Below are positions 41,489 through 52,886 of a DNA stretch of 64,000 nucleotides, in pieces; within the stretch, counting starts at the first letter, position 1, and each line of letters opens with the position of its first letter. The DNA comes from Limnohabitans sp. Rim8 (lineage in GTDB: Bacteria; Pseudomonadota; Gammaproteobacteria; Burkholderiales; Burkholderiaceae_C). Where the stretch lies: positions 1 to 64,000 of the forward strand of contig CAMDKK010000006.1 of the NCBI GenBank assembly GCA_945901045.1. Reading direction: 5' to 3'. Under the pieces are notes generated by a model. It worked only from the letters and a program-made list of their open reading frames with translations. It had not been told where the DNA came from and did not search any database. A program made the translations under genes and the position numbers.

Positions 41489-42832
41489 TCAGGCATAGGC
41501 CTGCAAGGCCTCGTCGATCGCTCTTTCCAGGTCACTCGCGCTCGCGCAGTGGGTCACATGCGTACACAGAGGTCGGTACTGGAGCATGCAACTGTCGCCA
41601 CTGCCCCAACGGACGGGGGGTTCATTGCACAGCCAGACCACCCGTTTGGCACGTTCAGTGAGCTCGGCAAAAATGTCGAGTCGCGGGTTCGTTTGGTTGG
41701 ACCGCCCGTCGCCCAGCACCAGCACTGTGGTGCGTCGGTCAATGCAGTCCCAATGTTGATTGCGCAGGTCGACCCAAGCCTGACCATAGTCGGTGGCGCC
41801 GCCCCCAACCTCACGCAGTATCAAGGCCATCGCATCGTCAAAAGGCAGCGTCTCAAGGGGCGCGGCCACGTCCTGCAAGCGGTGTGAAAAGCCGAAGCTG
41901 CGCAGATCGGTGACCGTGCCATGCAGCGCGTACAAAAACAACAGCAAAAAGCGAACATGGGCGGCAACCGAACCCGAAACATCACAGACGACGACCAGCC
42001 GAGGTTTGTCGCGCCGTTTGTGTTTGAAGCTCAGATGAATCGGGACGCCATCATGGCCCGCATTGGCTCGCAGCGTGCGCCTGAAGTCGAGTTGGCCCTG
42101 CAATCGGATGCGACGCCTCTGCGAATGCTTGGCCGACAGGCGTTTGGCCATCCGGGCTACCGCGACTTTCATGCGCTCGATGTCGGGCGGTCCCATCCGG
42201 CCTATGGGTCGCCTGACAGCGACCTCGGTCATGAAATTTTCAGTAGCTGGTTTGCCAAAGAGTTCAAACCGCTGCTCAACCAGCGCACGCGCCTGGTGTT
42301 GCAACAGGTCACGTGCAGCGCTCAATAATTTGGCTTGTGCTTGCGCCTTAGCCGAAGTCTCACTCAAAAGACCAAGTAGACGAGCCTCTAAAGGCGCGAT
42401 GCCGAGCTCAGCCAGTATTTGGCGCACAAAGAAAGTGGCTTGTGAGGAAAACCGAATCTCATCGACACCGATTCGGGCCGCCGCTTGTCTGATCGCGGCA
42501 TCGAGCGCATCGCGGCCCTTTCGCCCATCGGTCAAGTCCAGCAAGGCATCGATTACCGGGTCGCCAGTGCGCTCGCCGCTGGGAGCCTGTGGCTGTGCTT
42601 CGTTGTTGATGGAAACGGGCAGACTGAAGTAAAGATCGAAGATCCGGTCGTGTATGGATTTTTCCTCGGCCGACTTCGCCAACACGACGCCCAAGGACGC
42701 CTTCAGGCTGGCGCGGTCAGCAAAACCGACCAGCGCCATTGCGTGTGCCGCATCGATCGTCTCAGCGGTGGAGGCTTGCACACCCGCAAGCCGTAAAGCT
42801 CGGACAAATCCAGCCAGACTTCCCTCCATCAA
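41489..42832 (-). CDS. VWA domain-containing protein, CoxE-like
   Basis: 447-residue protein with a C-terminal von Willebrand factor A domain carrying the metal site DVSGS (Asp284, Ser286, Ser288). It belongs to the CoxE-like group that pairs with MoxR ATPases. The N-terminal half is helical and charged and contains an RRIRLQGQLDFRRTLRAN segment typical of the group. Its start overlaps the MoxR stop by 4 bases. In CO dehydrogenase clusters CoxD and CoxE assemble the copper-sulfur-molybdenum site; elsewhere MoxR/VWA pairs act as metal-insertion or remodelling chaperones. Here the downstream genes are for beta-oxidation, and the client is unknown. Confidence 0.86.
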   Translation of the reverse strand: MMEGSLAGFVRALRLAGVQASTAETIDAAHAMALVGFADRASLKASLGVVLAKSAEEKSIHDRIFDLYFSLPVSINNEAQPQAPSGERTGDPVIDALLDLTDGRKGRDALDAAIRQAAARIGVDEIRFSSQATFFVRQILAELGIAPLEARLLGLLSETSAKAQAQAKLLSAARDLLQHQARALVEQRFELFGKPATENFMTEVAVRRPIGRMGPPDIERMKVAVARMAKRLSAKHSQRRRIRLQGQLDFRRTLRANAGHDGVPIHLSFKHKRRDKPRLVVVCDVSGSVAAHVRFLLLFLYALHGTVTDLRSFGFSHRLQDVAAPLETLPFDDAMALILREVGGGATDYGQAWVDLRNQHWDCIDRRTTVLVLGDGRSNQTNPRLDIFAELTERAKRVVWLCNEPPVRWGSGDSCMLQYRPLCTHVTHCASASDLERAIDEALQAYA

Positions 42833-43788
42833 TCAGCTCCGACCGACTGCTCAAGTGCAGCCTGGGTCAGCGCAGCGAGTCGCCCTTGCATTTCCTGGAT
42901 GTCACTCTCGCGCTTGAGCAGTACGTTGAGGGTGTCGCGCACCAGGGACTCGTCGAGTATCGGCGCATGGAGCAAGAGCAGGGTGCGGGCCCAGTCAACT
43001 GACTCGGCGATGGAGGGCGGTTTGCGGATATTCTCGTCACGCAGAGACTGAACGAAGGAGACCAACTGACCTAGCAGCAACTCGGTCATGTCGGGCACCC
43101 TGGCACGCAGCACCTGCCGCTCAAGCTCGGCACCAGGAAAGCCAATATGCAAGTGCAAACAACGCCGCTTGAGCGCATCGCCAAGCTCGCGGGTATTGTT
43201 GGATGTCAGCACGACCAGCGGTGGCACCTGCGCCCGGATGGTGCCGATTTCTGGAATAGTCACTTGGTAGTCGGCCAAGACTTCAAGGAGCAGGGCCTCA
43301 AAAGATTCTTCGGACTTGTCAACTTCGTCAATCAACAAAACGCTTCCACCGGCTTGCTCCATGGCCTGAAGCAGCGGGCGGGGTTCCAGGAAATCACGCG
43401 AAAAGAACAGGTCTTGGAAGCCGGCGAGCTTACCGAATGCACTTTGCAAACTGTCAGCCTTGTCGACCAAATGTCCGATCTTCTCCTTGAGAATCTGCGT
43501 GTAGAGCAGTTGCTTGCCGTACTTCCATTCGTACAGTGCTTTGCTGTCGTCCAGTCCTTCATAGCACTGAAGCCGCAGGAGAGCGAAACCGAGTGCTTTG
43601 GCGACTGAGACAGCCAGGTCTGTTTTTCCAACACCTGCCGGTCCTTCGATCAGTACCGGCTTGCGCAGATGGTGCGCCAGGTAGAGCGCTGTTGAGATCT
43701 GCCGGGTGGAGATATAGCCCACGCTGGCCAGCGCGGCTGTAATGGCATCTACCGATGCGAAACTGTTTGAGCTGGTAGCGGGGGTCAT
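42829..43788 (-). CDS. MoxR-family AAA+ ATPase (CoxD-like)
   Basis: 319-residue AAA+ chaperone. Walker A is GPAGVGKT (49-56), Walker B is VLLIDEVDKS, and sensor 1 is VVLTSNNTRELGDALKRRCL with the arginine finger. The C-terminal lid contains SIAESVDWARTLLLL, a MoxR signature. It is the first gene of the minus-strand operon; its promoter should lie in the 283 bases up to the divergent acyl-CoA synthetase, where AGGCAG/CTGCCT (43890-43907) is the only inverted repeat noticed. It pairs with the VWA protein. Confidence 0.91.
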   Translation of the reverse strand: MTPATSSNSFASVDAITAALASVGYISTRQISTALYLAHHLRKPVLIEGPAGVGKTDLAVSVAKALGFALLRLQCYEGLDDSKALYEWKYGKQLLYTQILKEKIGHLVDKADSLQSAFGKLAGFQDLFFSRDFLEPRPLLQAMEQAGGSVLLIDEVDKSEESFEALLLEVLADYQVTIPEIGTIRAQVPPLVVLTSNNTRELGDALKRRCLHLHIGFPGAELERQVLRARVPDMTELLLGQLVSFVQSLRDENIRKPPSIAESVDWARTLLLLHAPILDESLVRDTLNVLLKRESDIQEMQGRLAALTQAALEQSVGAD

Positions 43789-44071
43789 GTGATGTACCCA
43801 CCGCGCACGATTCGCGTACCCAAAGGGCGTTTCCCTGATTCAAAATTCATGTCGAAAGTATGGTGCACGGCGCGTTCTCTTGCAACACCAGGCAGGGTTA
43901 TCTGCCTAAGGGTTTTCCGCAGTCAGAACAGTGGGTGTGAAGTCACATGTTGGACAACGCAAGCGTTTACACCAACATACAAATTAACTTTGCAAAGCTA
44001 AATTCAAGAGGTGGGTGGCTTGCCATTCCAATTCATAAAATTTGAGCAATGATTTGCACGGAGACGAGGTC

Positions 44072-45637
44072 ATGTACCCAGGCCAACATTCCATAAATAA
44101 CACCGATAAACCCGCCTTCATCATGGCCAGCACGGGCGAGGCCGTTACCTATGGCGAACTCCAGCAACGCAGCAACCAACTCGCGCATTTGTTGCGGGGT
44201 CAGGGTCTCAAGCGGTTGGACCATTTTTCGGTGTTCATGGAGAACAACAACCGCTTTATTGAAACCTGCTCCGCAGGCGAGCGCACAGGTCTGTACTACA
44301 CCTGCATCAATTCATTTCTGACTGCCGATGAGGTGGCTTACATCGTCAACAACAGTGAATCCCAGGTGATGATCACCTCGGCTTCTCGCTTGGCGGTGGC
44401 CCATGAAGCCCTTTTGCAATGCCCACGCGTCAAGCTTTGTTTGGTGGTGGACGGCGGCCATTCACTGCCTGCTGATGGCGCTACGGTTTACCGTGATTAT
44501 GCGCAAGCAGTGGCCGGTTTTCCGGTCACTGCCATCAGCGATGAGGCTTTGGGCATCGCGATGCTTTATTCATCCGGCACCACAGGTCGGCCGAAAGGGG
44601 TTTTGCGACCGCTGGAAGATCAGCCGCCCGGTTCGATGTTGCCCTTGTATGCTTTTTTACACAAGCTCTGGCGTTGTGAGGAGAGCATGGTCTACCTCTC
44701 GCCCGCCCCCTTGTACCACTCGGCACCTCTGGCCAATGTGAGCATGGTGATTCGCAGTGGCGGCACGGCCGTCATAATGGAGCACTTTGATGCAGAGCAG
44801 TACCTGGCTTTGGTTTCGCGTTATCGGATCACGCATTCCCAACTGGTGCCCACCATGTTCAGCCGCATGCTCAAGCTGCCCGATGCGCAGCGGAAACAGT
44901 ACGACTTGTCTTCGCTCCAGATCGCCATTCATGCGGCAGCGCCGTGTCCGGCGAAAGTCAAAGAGCAAATGATTGAATGGTGGGGACCCATCATTCACGA
45001 ATACTATGGTGCCACCGAAGGCTTGGGTTTTGCGGCCTGCGACACGCCAGAGTGGCAGGCGCACCGGGGTACGGTAGGCCGTGTTATTTTTGGCCAAGTG
45101 CATGTGCTGGACGAGCAAATGCAGCCCGTACCCAAAGGGCAATCAGGTGAAATTTGGTTCACTTCTGGCTCTGCCTTTGAGTACTTCAACGACCCCGCGC
45201 GCACGGCTGCAACGCGCTCAGCCGATGGCAGCATGAGCACCGTGGGCGACATGGGCTATGTGGACGACGATGGCTTTCTGTACCTGACAGACCGCTCTAC
45301 CTTCATGATTATTTCAGGGGGTGTGAACATCTATCCGCAAGAGTGCGAAAACCTTTTGGTGACGCACCCCAAGGTAGCCGACGCAGCCGTGTTTGGCATA
45401 CCCAATGAAGACTTCGGTGAAGAAGTCAAAGCCGTCATCGAGCCCTTGCCGGGTGTAGCGCCCAGCCCTGAGTTGGCGCAGGAGCTTTTGGCATTTTGCA
45501 ATCAACATCTGGCCCACATGAAGTGCCCACGTTCGATTGACTTTACCGACAAACTGCCCCGGTTGCCGACGGGCAAACTCTACAAGCGCGTGCTGCGCGA
45601 CGCGTATTGGGAAGGCCATAAGACACGCATCGTTTGA
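44072..45637 (+). CDS. AMP-dependent acyl-CoA synthetase
   Basis: ANL-superfamily ligase, 521 residues from the ATG at 44072, which has GGAGACGAGG close upstream; the frame's earlier TTG at 44042 is rejected. Motifs are MLYSSGTTGRPKG, YGATEGLGF, GDMGYVDDDGFLYLTDR, the hinge TFMIISGGVNIYP and PTGKLYKRVLRD. It resembles the bile-acid/long-chain or crotonobetaine-type ligases. It is divergent from the MoxR operon and tail-to-tail with the dienoyl-CoA reductase gene, with 7 bases between stops and no hairpin. Confidence 0.91.
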   Translation: MYPGQHSINNTDKPAFIMASTGEAVTYGELQQRSNQLAHLLRGQGLKRLDHFSVFMENNNRFIETCSAGERTGLYYTCINSFLTADEVAYIVNNSESQVMITSASRLAVAHEALLQCPRVKLCLVVDGGHSLPADGATVYRDYAQAVAGFPVTAISDEALGIAMLYSSGTTGRPKGVLRPLEDQPPGSMLPLYAFLHKLWRCEESMVYLSPAPLYHSAPLANVSMVIRSGGTAVIMEHFDAEQYLALVSRYRITHSQLVPTMFSRMLKLPDAQRKQYDLSSLQIAIHAAAPCPAKVKEQMIEWWGPIIHEYYGATEGLGFAACDTPEWQAHRGTVGRVIFGQVHVLDEQMQPVPKGQSGEIWFTSGSAFEYFNDPARTAATRSADGSMSTVGDMGYVDDDGFLYLTDRSTFMIISGGVNIYPQECENLLVTHPKVADAAVFGIPNEDFGEEVKAVIEPLPGVAPSPELAQELLAFCNQHLAHMKCPRSIDFTDKLPRLPTGKLYKRVLRDAYWEGHKTRIV

Positions 45638-45644
45638 CGCTCAG

Positions 45645-49027
<3,383 letters not shown>

Positions 49028-49215
49028 ATTTTGACACTTGGTAATTGATATTTCATTTAAAAATTCAGTCGACTTGTTGTCAAGAGGGTTAGTACTGGAA
49101 AGAACTTATTTTTTTTCAGCAATGATTTGGTTTTTCCTTGGTATTCGCAATAAGCCGAACCCCGTCTGCGTGGCCGTGATTATATAAACTTGAATGAACC
49201 TCCCATCTACCGATG

Positions 49216-49231
49216 CTGTTGAGCTCAACAG
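49216..49231. promoter_or_regulatory. 16-base perfect palindrome upstream of alkB
   Basis: CTGTTGAGCTCAACAG is fully self-complementary, about 175 bases before alkB. No T tract follows, so an operator is more likely than a terminator. Confidence 0.4.
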
Positions 49232-49241
49232 GGGCGTGGAC

Positions 49242-49276
49242 CCGCTGTAGCCGCTGTAGCCGCTTAGCCGCTGCTG
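49242..49276. repeat. Short tandem repeat, 9-base unit
   Basis: Two exact copies of CCGCTGTAG (49242-49250, 49251-49259) are followed by degenerate copies CCGCTTAG and CCGCTGCTG. It lies immediately after the palindrome in the alkB upstream region. It may bind a protein or simply be a replication-slippage repeat. Confidence 0.6.
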
Positions 49277-49404
49277 ACTGTGGTGTGTGCGTAACTGCTC
49301 ATTGGTCACTTCGTCCTCACATAATCTGTCTGAATGTACTCTTTCGATTTTCTTGCGTAAACTCGCTGTTAAGAACGGATTCACATTAATCACCGGAGAC
49401 GCGG

Positions 49405-50586
49405 ATGAATCGGCAATATGTTGCGCTGTTGGCCAATGGCGACCCCATTCATTATTCAGACCGCAAGCAATGGTGGTGGTTGTTGTCTGTGGCCTTTCCT
49501 TTGCTCCCGTTAGTGGGCATTGTTGCGCATGCTTGGAGTGGTTACCAGATCGCGTTGGGTTTGCCACTGCTGGTCAGCTATGGCTTCATGCCCTTGCTCG
49601 ATTATTTGCTGGGAGAGGATGTAAATAATCCCCCAGAGGCCTTGGTGCCACAACTTCAAGAAGATCGCTATTACCGATGGCTCACCTGGTTAACCGTACC
49701 TCTGCATTTTGTCGCGCTTATCGGATGCGCTTGGTGGGCAGCTACGCAGGTTTCGTCTTGGTGGGCTTTTGTATTATTGGCTTATGTGATTGGCACGGGT
49801 TCCGGCCTGGGTATCAATACGGGGCACGAACTGGGCCATAAACACAACCGTTTTGAGCAATGGCTGGCAAAGCTCGTTTTGGCTGTTCCAGTTTACGGGC
49901 ACTTTACGGTAGAGCACGGTCAGGGCCATCACCGCTGGGTGGCCACCCCCCATGACCATGCCAGTTCGCGCATGGGGGAGAGTATCTATCGTTTTGCGCT
50001 GCGCGAGTTGCCTGGTGGAATTCGCCGTGCTTGGCAGTTGGAAAAGGAACGCCTAGCCAAAACAGGTCAACCCACCTGGGGTTGGCACAATGAGATGCTG
50101 CAGTCCTATGGCATTGCCATCGTGTTGCAATTGGGCTTGATGGCTTCGTTCGGTTGGGTGATGGTGCCCTTTCTGATGATCCACAACATGGTGGCTTGGT
50201 GGCAATTGACTTCAGCCAATTATGTTGAGCACTATGGCTTGCTGCGGGATCAACTTGAAAATGGCAAGTATGAATCACCCCAGCCGCACCACTCGTGGAA
50301 TGCCAATCACACCGTCTCGAATCTGGCATTGTTTCACCTGCAGCGCCATTCAGACCACCATGCTCATCCATCGCGGCGCTATCAATCGCTGCGCCATTTT
50401 GAAAATTTGCCGCAATTACCCAGTGGCTACTTTGGCATGTTCCCGCTGGCGTATATCCCCTCGCTTTGGTTCAAAGTCATGGACCCACGTTTGATGGCAC
50501 TGCCCCACGTGAATGGGGATTTGAAGCGCGTCAATATGGCCCCTCACCGAAGCGCCGAACTGATGGCACGCTACGGTCATCCTTGA
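49405..50586 (+). CDS. alkB: Alkane 1-monooxygenase (AlkB family, membrane di-iron)
   Basis: Integral-membrane non-haem di-iron hydroxylase, 393 residues. All histidine boxes are present: HELGH (141-145), EHGQGHH (170-176), NYVEHYG (272-278) and LQRHSDHH (312-319). About six membrane helices surround them. The Shine-Dalgarno GGAG stands 7 bases before the ATG. The enzyme hydroxylates terminal methyl groups of medium-chain alkanes, or related compounds such as branched and halogenated alkanes, using rubredoxin-delivered electrons. No rubredoxin or reductase gene is in the window. The next gene follows after 42 bases and is probably co-transcribed. Confidence 0.94.
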   Translation: MNRQYVALLANGDPIHYSDRKQWWWLLSVAFPLLPLVGIVAHAWSGYQIALGLPLLVSYGFMPLLDYLLGEDVNNPPEALVPQLQEDRYYRWLTWLTVPLHFVALIGCAWWAATQVSSWWAFVLLAYVIGTGSGLGINTGHELGHKHNRFEQWLAKLVLAVPVYGHFTVEHGQGHHRWVATPHDHASSRMGESIYRFALRELPGGIRRAWQLEKERLAKTGQPTWGWHNEMLQSYGIAIVLQLGLMASFGWVMVPFLMIHNMVAWWQLTSANYVEHYGLLRDQLENGKYESPQPHHSWNANHTVSNLALFHLQRHSDHHAHPSRRYQSLRHFENLPQLPSGYFGMFPLAYIPSLWFKVMDPRLMALPHVNGDLKRVNMAPHRSAELMARYGHP

Positions 50587-50628
50587 GCAGGGGAAATCAT
50601 CAATTTGTATTTTGAAGTGGAGTCGCTC

Positions 50629-51315
50629 ATGCCTTCAACTCGGCTAGATGGAAAACGCGTATTGCTCACCCAATCTCGGGAATTCATGGGCCCTGCGCTG
50701 CTCGAAACCTTTCAGGCTTTGGGGGCAGAGGTGATCGCTGACGAACGTCCGCTGGATCAAGATCCGTTATTGCCTCAGAAAATTGTCCAAACTTCAGGCC
50801 AAGTGGATGTGCTTTTGTTGCATTTGGCATTGCCCGCACCCAGTACCCCAGCCGGTGAAATTGACGATGTTGAGTGGCGGACCGTATTTGCACACTTGGT
50901 CGACCCGATGCCTCGTTTGGTCGCCGCCGTGCTGCCTCAGATGATGGCGCGTCGTCAAGGCCGGATTTTGCTCATCGGGAGTGCAGCAGCGCTGCGTGGT
51001 CAAAAGCGCACCGGCAGTTACAGTGCAGCGCGTGGCGCACAGTTAGCCTACGTGCAAGCTGTCGGCTTGGAACTGGCCTCGTTCGGCATTCAGTTCAACG
51101 CCATTGCACAAAATTTTGTGGACAACCCCACTTACTACGGGGCCGAAGTACAGGCGAATCCGCGGTTTCAGGAGCGCTTGAAACGCGATGTACCGCTCGG
51201 GCGTTTGGTCAGCGCGCAAGAGGATGCCAACTACGCGGGCTACCTTTGCAGTGATGCGGCAGCATGCTTTGTAGGGCAGATTTTCCCCATCAGTGGCGGA
51301 TGGGCCAGCCGCTGA
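50629..51315 (+). CDS. SDR-fold protein with halohydrin dehalogenase signatures
   Basis: 228 residues from the ATG at 50629 (GGAG 8 bases upstream; an in-frame TTG at 50605 is less likely). The fold is a short-chain dehydrogenase, but the NAD-binding glycine motif is absent. In its place is T14-x4-F19-x-G21 (TQSREFMG), the motif that marks halohydrin dehalogenases. The catalytic set is Ser118, Tyr131, Arg135: spacing Ser-x12-Tyr-x3-Arg, with Arg instead of the SDR Lys, exactly as in HheC (132, 145, 149). The following AQNFVDNPTYY and GRLVSAQEDA segments resemble the halide-site region of these enzymes. Halohydrin dehalogenases turn vicinal haloalcohols into epoxides and halide. The family call is strong; the substrate is unknown. 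Confidence 0.82.
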   Translation: MPSTRLDGKRVLLTQSREFMGPALLETFQALGAEVIADERPLDQDPLLPQKIVQTSGQVDVLLLHLALPAPSTPAGEIDDVEWRTVFAHLVDPMPRLVAAVLPQMMARRQGRILLIGSAAALRGQKRTGSYSAARGAQLAYVQAVGLELASFGIQFNAIAQNFVDNPTYYGAEVQANPRFQERLKRDVPLGRLVSAQEDANYAGYLCSDAAACFVGQIFPISGGWASR

Positions 51316-51444
51316 TTGACAGAAAGCCAGGCTCCTGAATTCCTATAAATTAATGACATATACCTGAAGAGGCTGCCGGCTTCAGTTACGCTACAAGTCT
51401 GTGCGAAACAGCCAGAAAATGATCAGCCAAATTCATTCACTTTG

Positions 51445-52839
51445 ATGAGCCAGCAGACCCAAGTTCCTACTCCTTTGCCTGCCGCTGATGACGCAGTACA
51501 ACGCCGCCTGGTGCAGGTGCTGTTTGTCGGTGTCTTCATGGCAGCACTCGATTCAGCCATCGTGGGTCCGGTGCTGCCTGCATTGCGTGAAGCCTTTGGC
51601 GTCGACAACCGCACTGCCGGACTGCTCACGACCGTTTTTTCTTTGTCTTCGTTGTGCAGCACTGCGTTGATGGCTTACTTCAGCGACCGCCATGGCCGCC
51701 GTCCGGTGTATTTGGCCAGTGTGGTGCTTTTCGCCATCGGCTCTCTGTGCATCGCCGCTGCCCCCAGCTTTGACCTGCTGCTGCTTGGCCGTGCAATCCA
51801 GGGCATCGGCGCAGGGGGCATTGCGCCGGTGGCCAGTGCGGTGATTGGTGATGTGTTCACAGTCGAGCGGCGGGGACGCATTTTGGGGCTGATTGGTGCC
51901 ACCCACGGCATGGCCTTTGTGCTGGGGCCACCACTGGCGACCGTGCTCACCTCCACGCTGGGCTGGCGCTGGCTGTTCCTGGTCAACCTGCCCGTCGCGC
52001 TGGTCGTGCTGTGCTTGGGTGTCCGCAGCTTGCCACGCCAGCACAGCGTTGCGGCACCTGGGCCCATTGACCTGGCAGGTATCACCGTGACTTTGTTGTT
52101 TCTGCTGTGTTTGGTGCTGGGTATTTCACGCCTGCCGGATTCGGCCACGGGCATGCTGCTGTGGCCTTGGTTTCTGGCGGCCAGTGGCGTGCTGCTGGTC
52201 GCTTTGGTGGCCATTGAGAAACGTCAGGCGCAAGCGCTAATTCCGATTGACCTGTTTGCAAATCGGCAACTGGCCTTTGCCTATGCGCTGACGCTGGGCG
52301 TGGGGTTCTCCATGGGGGGCATTGTATTTTTGACCTCCATCGCCACGCTGGCTTATGGGATCAGCGTTGAAAACGCGGGGTTGGCACTGTTGCCTTTGGT
52401 GCTGTGCTCCATGGTGGGCTCCATGGCTGCTGGGCGGCTGCTGAACCGTCTGGGTGCCCGCAACATGGTGATCTTTGGTTTTGGGCTGTTGACACTGGGC
52501 TACCTGCAAAGCGCCGTGCCACAGACCGGCTTTACCGCTTTCGTGGTGGCGTCTGTGCTGATCGGTATTGGCCTGGGTGTGGTGGTCAGCGGCGCGCTGC
52601 GCACCATTGCGATCGACGAAGCGCCGCCGGCTCTGCGCGGCACAGCCCAAGGGCTGATCAATATTTTCAATGCCGTGGGGACGCTGTTGGCTGTGACCTG
52701 CATCAGCGCCATTGCTGACTTGGATGGCGGCGAGCTGACGGGTTTTGGCCATGCTTATCTGGCCATGGGCTTGAGCATGCTCGTGATGCTGTTGATTGCC
52801 TTCGGACTGAAAAGGAAGTCAACCGAGTCTGTGACATAG
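51445..52839 (+). CDS. MFS transporter, DHA2 (14-helix drug:H+ antiporter) type
   Basis: Major facilitator permease, 464 residues from the ATG at 51445. Motif A is YFSDRHGRRPVYLAS after helix 2. A GAGGIAPVASAVIGDVF stretch and the motif-C-like segment GATHGMAFVLGPPLATV of drug:H+ antiporters follow. About 13-14 hydrophobic helices are visible, which fits EmrB/QacA-like exporters. It lies 129 bases after the halohydrin dehalogenase-like gene on the same strand. A TTGACA and a TATAAA in that gap are 22 bases apart, too far for one promoter. It may export a toxic product of the alkB pathway, which is inference. Confidence 0.91.
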   Translation: MSQQTQVPTPLPAADDAVQRRLVQVLFVGVFMAALDSAIVGPVLPALREAFGVDNRTAGLLTTVFSLSSLCSTALMAYFSDRHGRRPVYLASVVLFAIGSLCIAAAPSFDLLLLGRAIQGIGAGGIAPVASAVIGDVFTVERRGRILGLIGATHGMAFVLGPPLATVLTSTLGWRWLFLVNLPVALVVLCLGVRSLPRQHSVAAPGPIDLAGITVTLLFLLCLVLGISRLPDSATGMLLWPWFLAASGVLLVALVAIEKRQAQALIPIDLFANRQLAFAYALTLGVGFSMGGIVFLTSIATLAYGISVENAGLALLPLVLCSMVGSMAAGRLLNRLGARNMVIFGFGLLTLGYLQSAVPQTGFTAFVVASVLIGIGLGVVVSGALRTIAIDEAPPALRGTAQGLINIFNAVGTLLAVTCISAIADLDGGELTGFGHAYLAMGLSMLVMLLIAFGLKRKSTESVT

Positions 52840-52886
52840 CCTAACTCTAAGCAAAGCAATTCGCGTTCAAAAATTGAAAGAATGAG

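Larger units (their letters stand above)
49028..49404. other. Intergenic region upstream of alkB
   Basis: 377 bases between the outward-facing SGNH and alkB genes. It holds a 16-base perfect palindrome (49216-49231), a short tandem repeat (49242-49276) and the alkB Shine-Dalgarno GGAG seven bases before the start. A 153-codon minus-strand frame crosses the region and the start of alkB, but its composition is not that of a gene. No RNA gene was recognised. Confidence 0.5.

Noticed and set aside
49242..49276. CRISPR array
   Set aside because: The units are 9 bases with no spacers, and no cas genes are present.
49106..49567. 153-codon minus-strand frame across the alkB upstream region
   Set aside because: It overlaps the true alkB start, has no ribosome site and its sequence (Thr, Ser, His and Gln runs) resembles antisense translation.
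51316..51349. TTGACA and TATAAA as a promoter for the MFS gene
   Set aside because: The hexamers are 22 bases apart, too far for a sigma-70 promoter, and the first overlaps the end of the previous gene.
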